DNA of 5,977 nucleotides from an uncultured Roseburia sp. (GTDB lineage Bacteria; Bacillota; Clostridia; Lachnospirales; Lachnospiraceae), in NCBI GenBank assembly GCA_947070915.1, contig CAMTDY010000174.1:1-5977 (forward strand). The letters are read 5' to 3'. Made by a program: the position numbers and the translations under genes. Under the pieces are notes generated by a model. That model saw only the letters and a program-made list of their open reading frames with translations. It searched no databases and was not told where the DNA came from. Of the stretch, positions 5,172 to 5,977 are shown piece by piece; the stretch's first letter is position 1, and every line of letters begins with the position of its first letter.

Positions 5172-5597
5172 ATGTTATTAGATGTAAATGGTATCAAAGA
5201 AATAATTCCACACCGTTATCCCTTTTTGCTGGTGGACTGTATTGAGGAAATGGAGCCGGGCGTAAAGGCAGTAGGCTACAAAAATGTGACTGCGAACGAG
5301 CCATTTTTTCAGGGACATTTTCCACAGAAACCAGTGATGCCGGGAGTCCTGATCGTTGAAGCGCTGGCGCAGGTGGGGGCAGTTGCTGTCCTAAGCCTGG
5401 AGGAGAATAAAGGAAAGCTGGCGTTTTTCGGTGGAATTGACAAAGCGAAATTCAGAAGGCAGGTGGTACCGGGAGACAGGCTGCGGCTGGAGACGGAGAT
5501 CATCAAATGCAAAGGGCCGATGGGAGTCGGCAGGGCTGTGGCTACGGTAGATGGAAAGACAGCATGTGAGGCCGAGATAAAATTTATGATAGGTTAA
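5172..5597 (+). CDS. fabZ: 3-hydroxyacyl-ACP dehydratase
   Basis: FabZ removes water from 3-hydroxyacyl-ACP to give trans-2-enoyl-ACP, the substrate of the enoyl reductase missing from this window. The 141 residues match the family. HRYPFLLVD at 14-22 is the N-terminal signature. The hot-dog active site has His49 in GHFPQKPVMPG and Glu63 in VEALAQVGA on the central helix. Glu rather than Asp at residue 63, together with the short length, supports FabZ over FabA. Its start is 146 bases after fabF, behind a terminator-like hairpin, and pflB begins 15 bases after its stop. In many Firmicute clusters accB precedes and accC follows fabZ; neither is seen here. Confidence 0.97.
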   Translation: MLLDVNGIKEIIPHRYPFLLVDCIEEMEPGVKAVGYKNVTANEPFFQGHFPQKPVMPGVLIVEALAQVGAVAVLSLEENKGKLAFFGGIDKAKFRRQVVPGDRLRLETEIIKCKGPMGVGRAVATVDGKTACEAEIKFMIG

Positions 5598-5612
5598 CGA
5601 ATGGAGGAAAAG

Positions 5613-5977
5613 ATGAGAGACTTTAAGCAGTGGGAAGGATTTTCGGGAAGACTTTGGAAAGAAGGCATTGATGTGCGTGACTTCATCCAGAATAACTATA
5701 AACCCTATGACGGCGACGAATTGTTTTTGGAGGGACCGACAGAGGCCACAGATCAACTGTGGGGCAGGCTGCAGGAACTTCAGAAGGAGGAGCGCCAGAA
5801 GGGCGGTGTGCTGGATATGGACACAGAAGTGGTATCCTCACTGACTTCCCATGGTCCCGGATATATCAGCGAGGAGCTGAAAGACCTGGAGAAGATCGTG
5901 GGCCTGCAGACAGATAAGCCGCTCAAACGGGCTTTTATGCCCTATGGCGGGATCCGTATGGCAGAGCAGTCCTGTAC
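5613..5977 (+). CDS. pflB: Pyruvate formate-lyase (formate C-acetyltransferase), 5' part
   Basis: This gene is open to the window end, so only about 121 of some 700-760 residues are present. The product begins MRDFKQWEGFSGRLWKEGID. Blocks that match PflB are VRDFIQNNYKPYDGDE (residues 21-36), EGPTEATDQLW (40-50), LDMDTEVVSSLTSHGPGYI (67-85) and LEKIVGLQTDKPLKRAFMPYGGIRM (92-116). PFL is an oxygen-sensitive glycyl radical enzyme that splits pyruvate with CoA into acetyl-CoA and formate in anaerobic fermentation. The active-site cysteine pair and the C-terminal glycyl radical site lie in the missing part and cannot be checked. GGAGG at 5603-5607 lies 5 bases before ATG 5613; an in-frame ATG at 5601 overlaps that site and is less likely. 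It starts 15 bases after fabZ with no terminator or promoter between, which implies cotranscription if the join is real. Confidence 0.93.
   Translation, partial: MRDFKQWEGFSGRLWKEGIDVRDFIQNNYKPYDGDELFLEGPTEATDQLWGRLQELQKEERQKGGVLDMDTEVVSSLTSHGPGYISEELKDLEKIVGLQTDKPLKRAFMPYGGIRMAEQSC

Overview
The window reads as a short metagenomic or draft-genome contig from a low-to-mid GC Firmicute, most likely a gut clostridium of the Lachnospiraceae type. The basis is strong AGGAGG/GGAGG ribosome sites, a Clostridia-style acpP-fabD-fabG-fabF-fabZ order, and the sequence style of the pyruvate formate-lyase at the right edge. This placement is inference; no marker gene settles it. The first 47 bases are not biological: they are the end of an Illumina P7 primer, an 8-base i7 index and the Nextera read-2 adapter with its mosaic end. 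The native sequence therefore starts at about 48.

Left region (48-1300) is accessory in character and visibly AT-richer than the rest. It holds a Fic-domain protein gene with an N-terminal self-inhibition motif, then a small broken gene (from 971) that runs into a reverse-strand scrap of a tyrosine recombinase carrying its HxxR motif. This looks like the scar of an inserted and decayed mobile element next to core metabolism.

Central region (1350-5600) is a type II fatty acid synthesis cluster read left to right. A near-consensus sigma-A promoter (TTGACA, 17-base spacer, TAAAAT) is followed by an inverted repeat at the predicted start site that could be an operator. Then come acpP (acyl carrier protein), a 252-base gene-free and strongly self-complementary spacer, fabD (malonyl-CoA:ACP transacylase), fabG (3-ketoacyl-ACP reductase), fabF (3-ketoacyl-ACP synthase II), a terminator-like hairpin, and fabZ (3-hydroxyacyl-ACP dehydratase). 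FabD loads malonate on ACP, FabF condenses it with the growing acyl chain, FabG reduces and FabZ dehydrates. The enoyl-ACP reductase (usually fabK in such clusters), the initiating synthase fabH and the acetyl-CoA carboxylase genes are not in the window.

Right edge (5613-5977): 15 bases after fabZ comes the 5' part of pflB (pyruvate formate-lyase), cut by the window end. PFL makes acetyl-CoA, so a metabolic link to fatty acid synthesis is conceivable. However, acc genes are the more usual neighbours of fabZ, and a chimeric join cannot be excluded on a contig that already carries adapter.

The most interesting unexplained signals are the structured acpP-fabD spacer with competing pairings, the perfect 12-bp inverted repeat bracketing the acpP promoter, and the fabZ-pflB junction. 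I see no clearly novel protein system.
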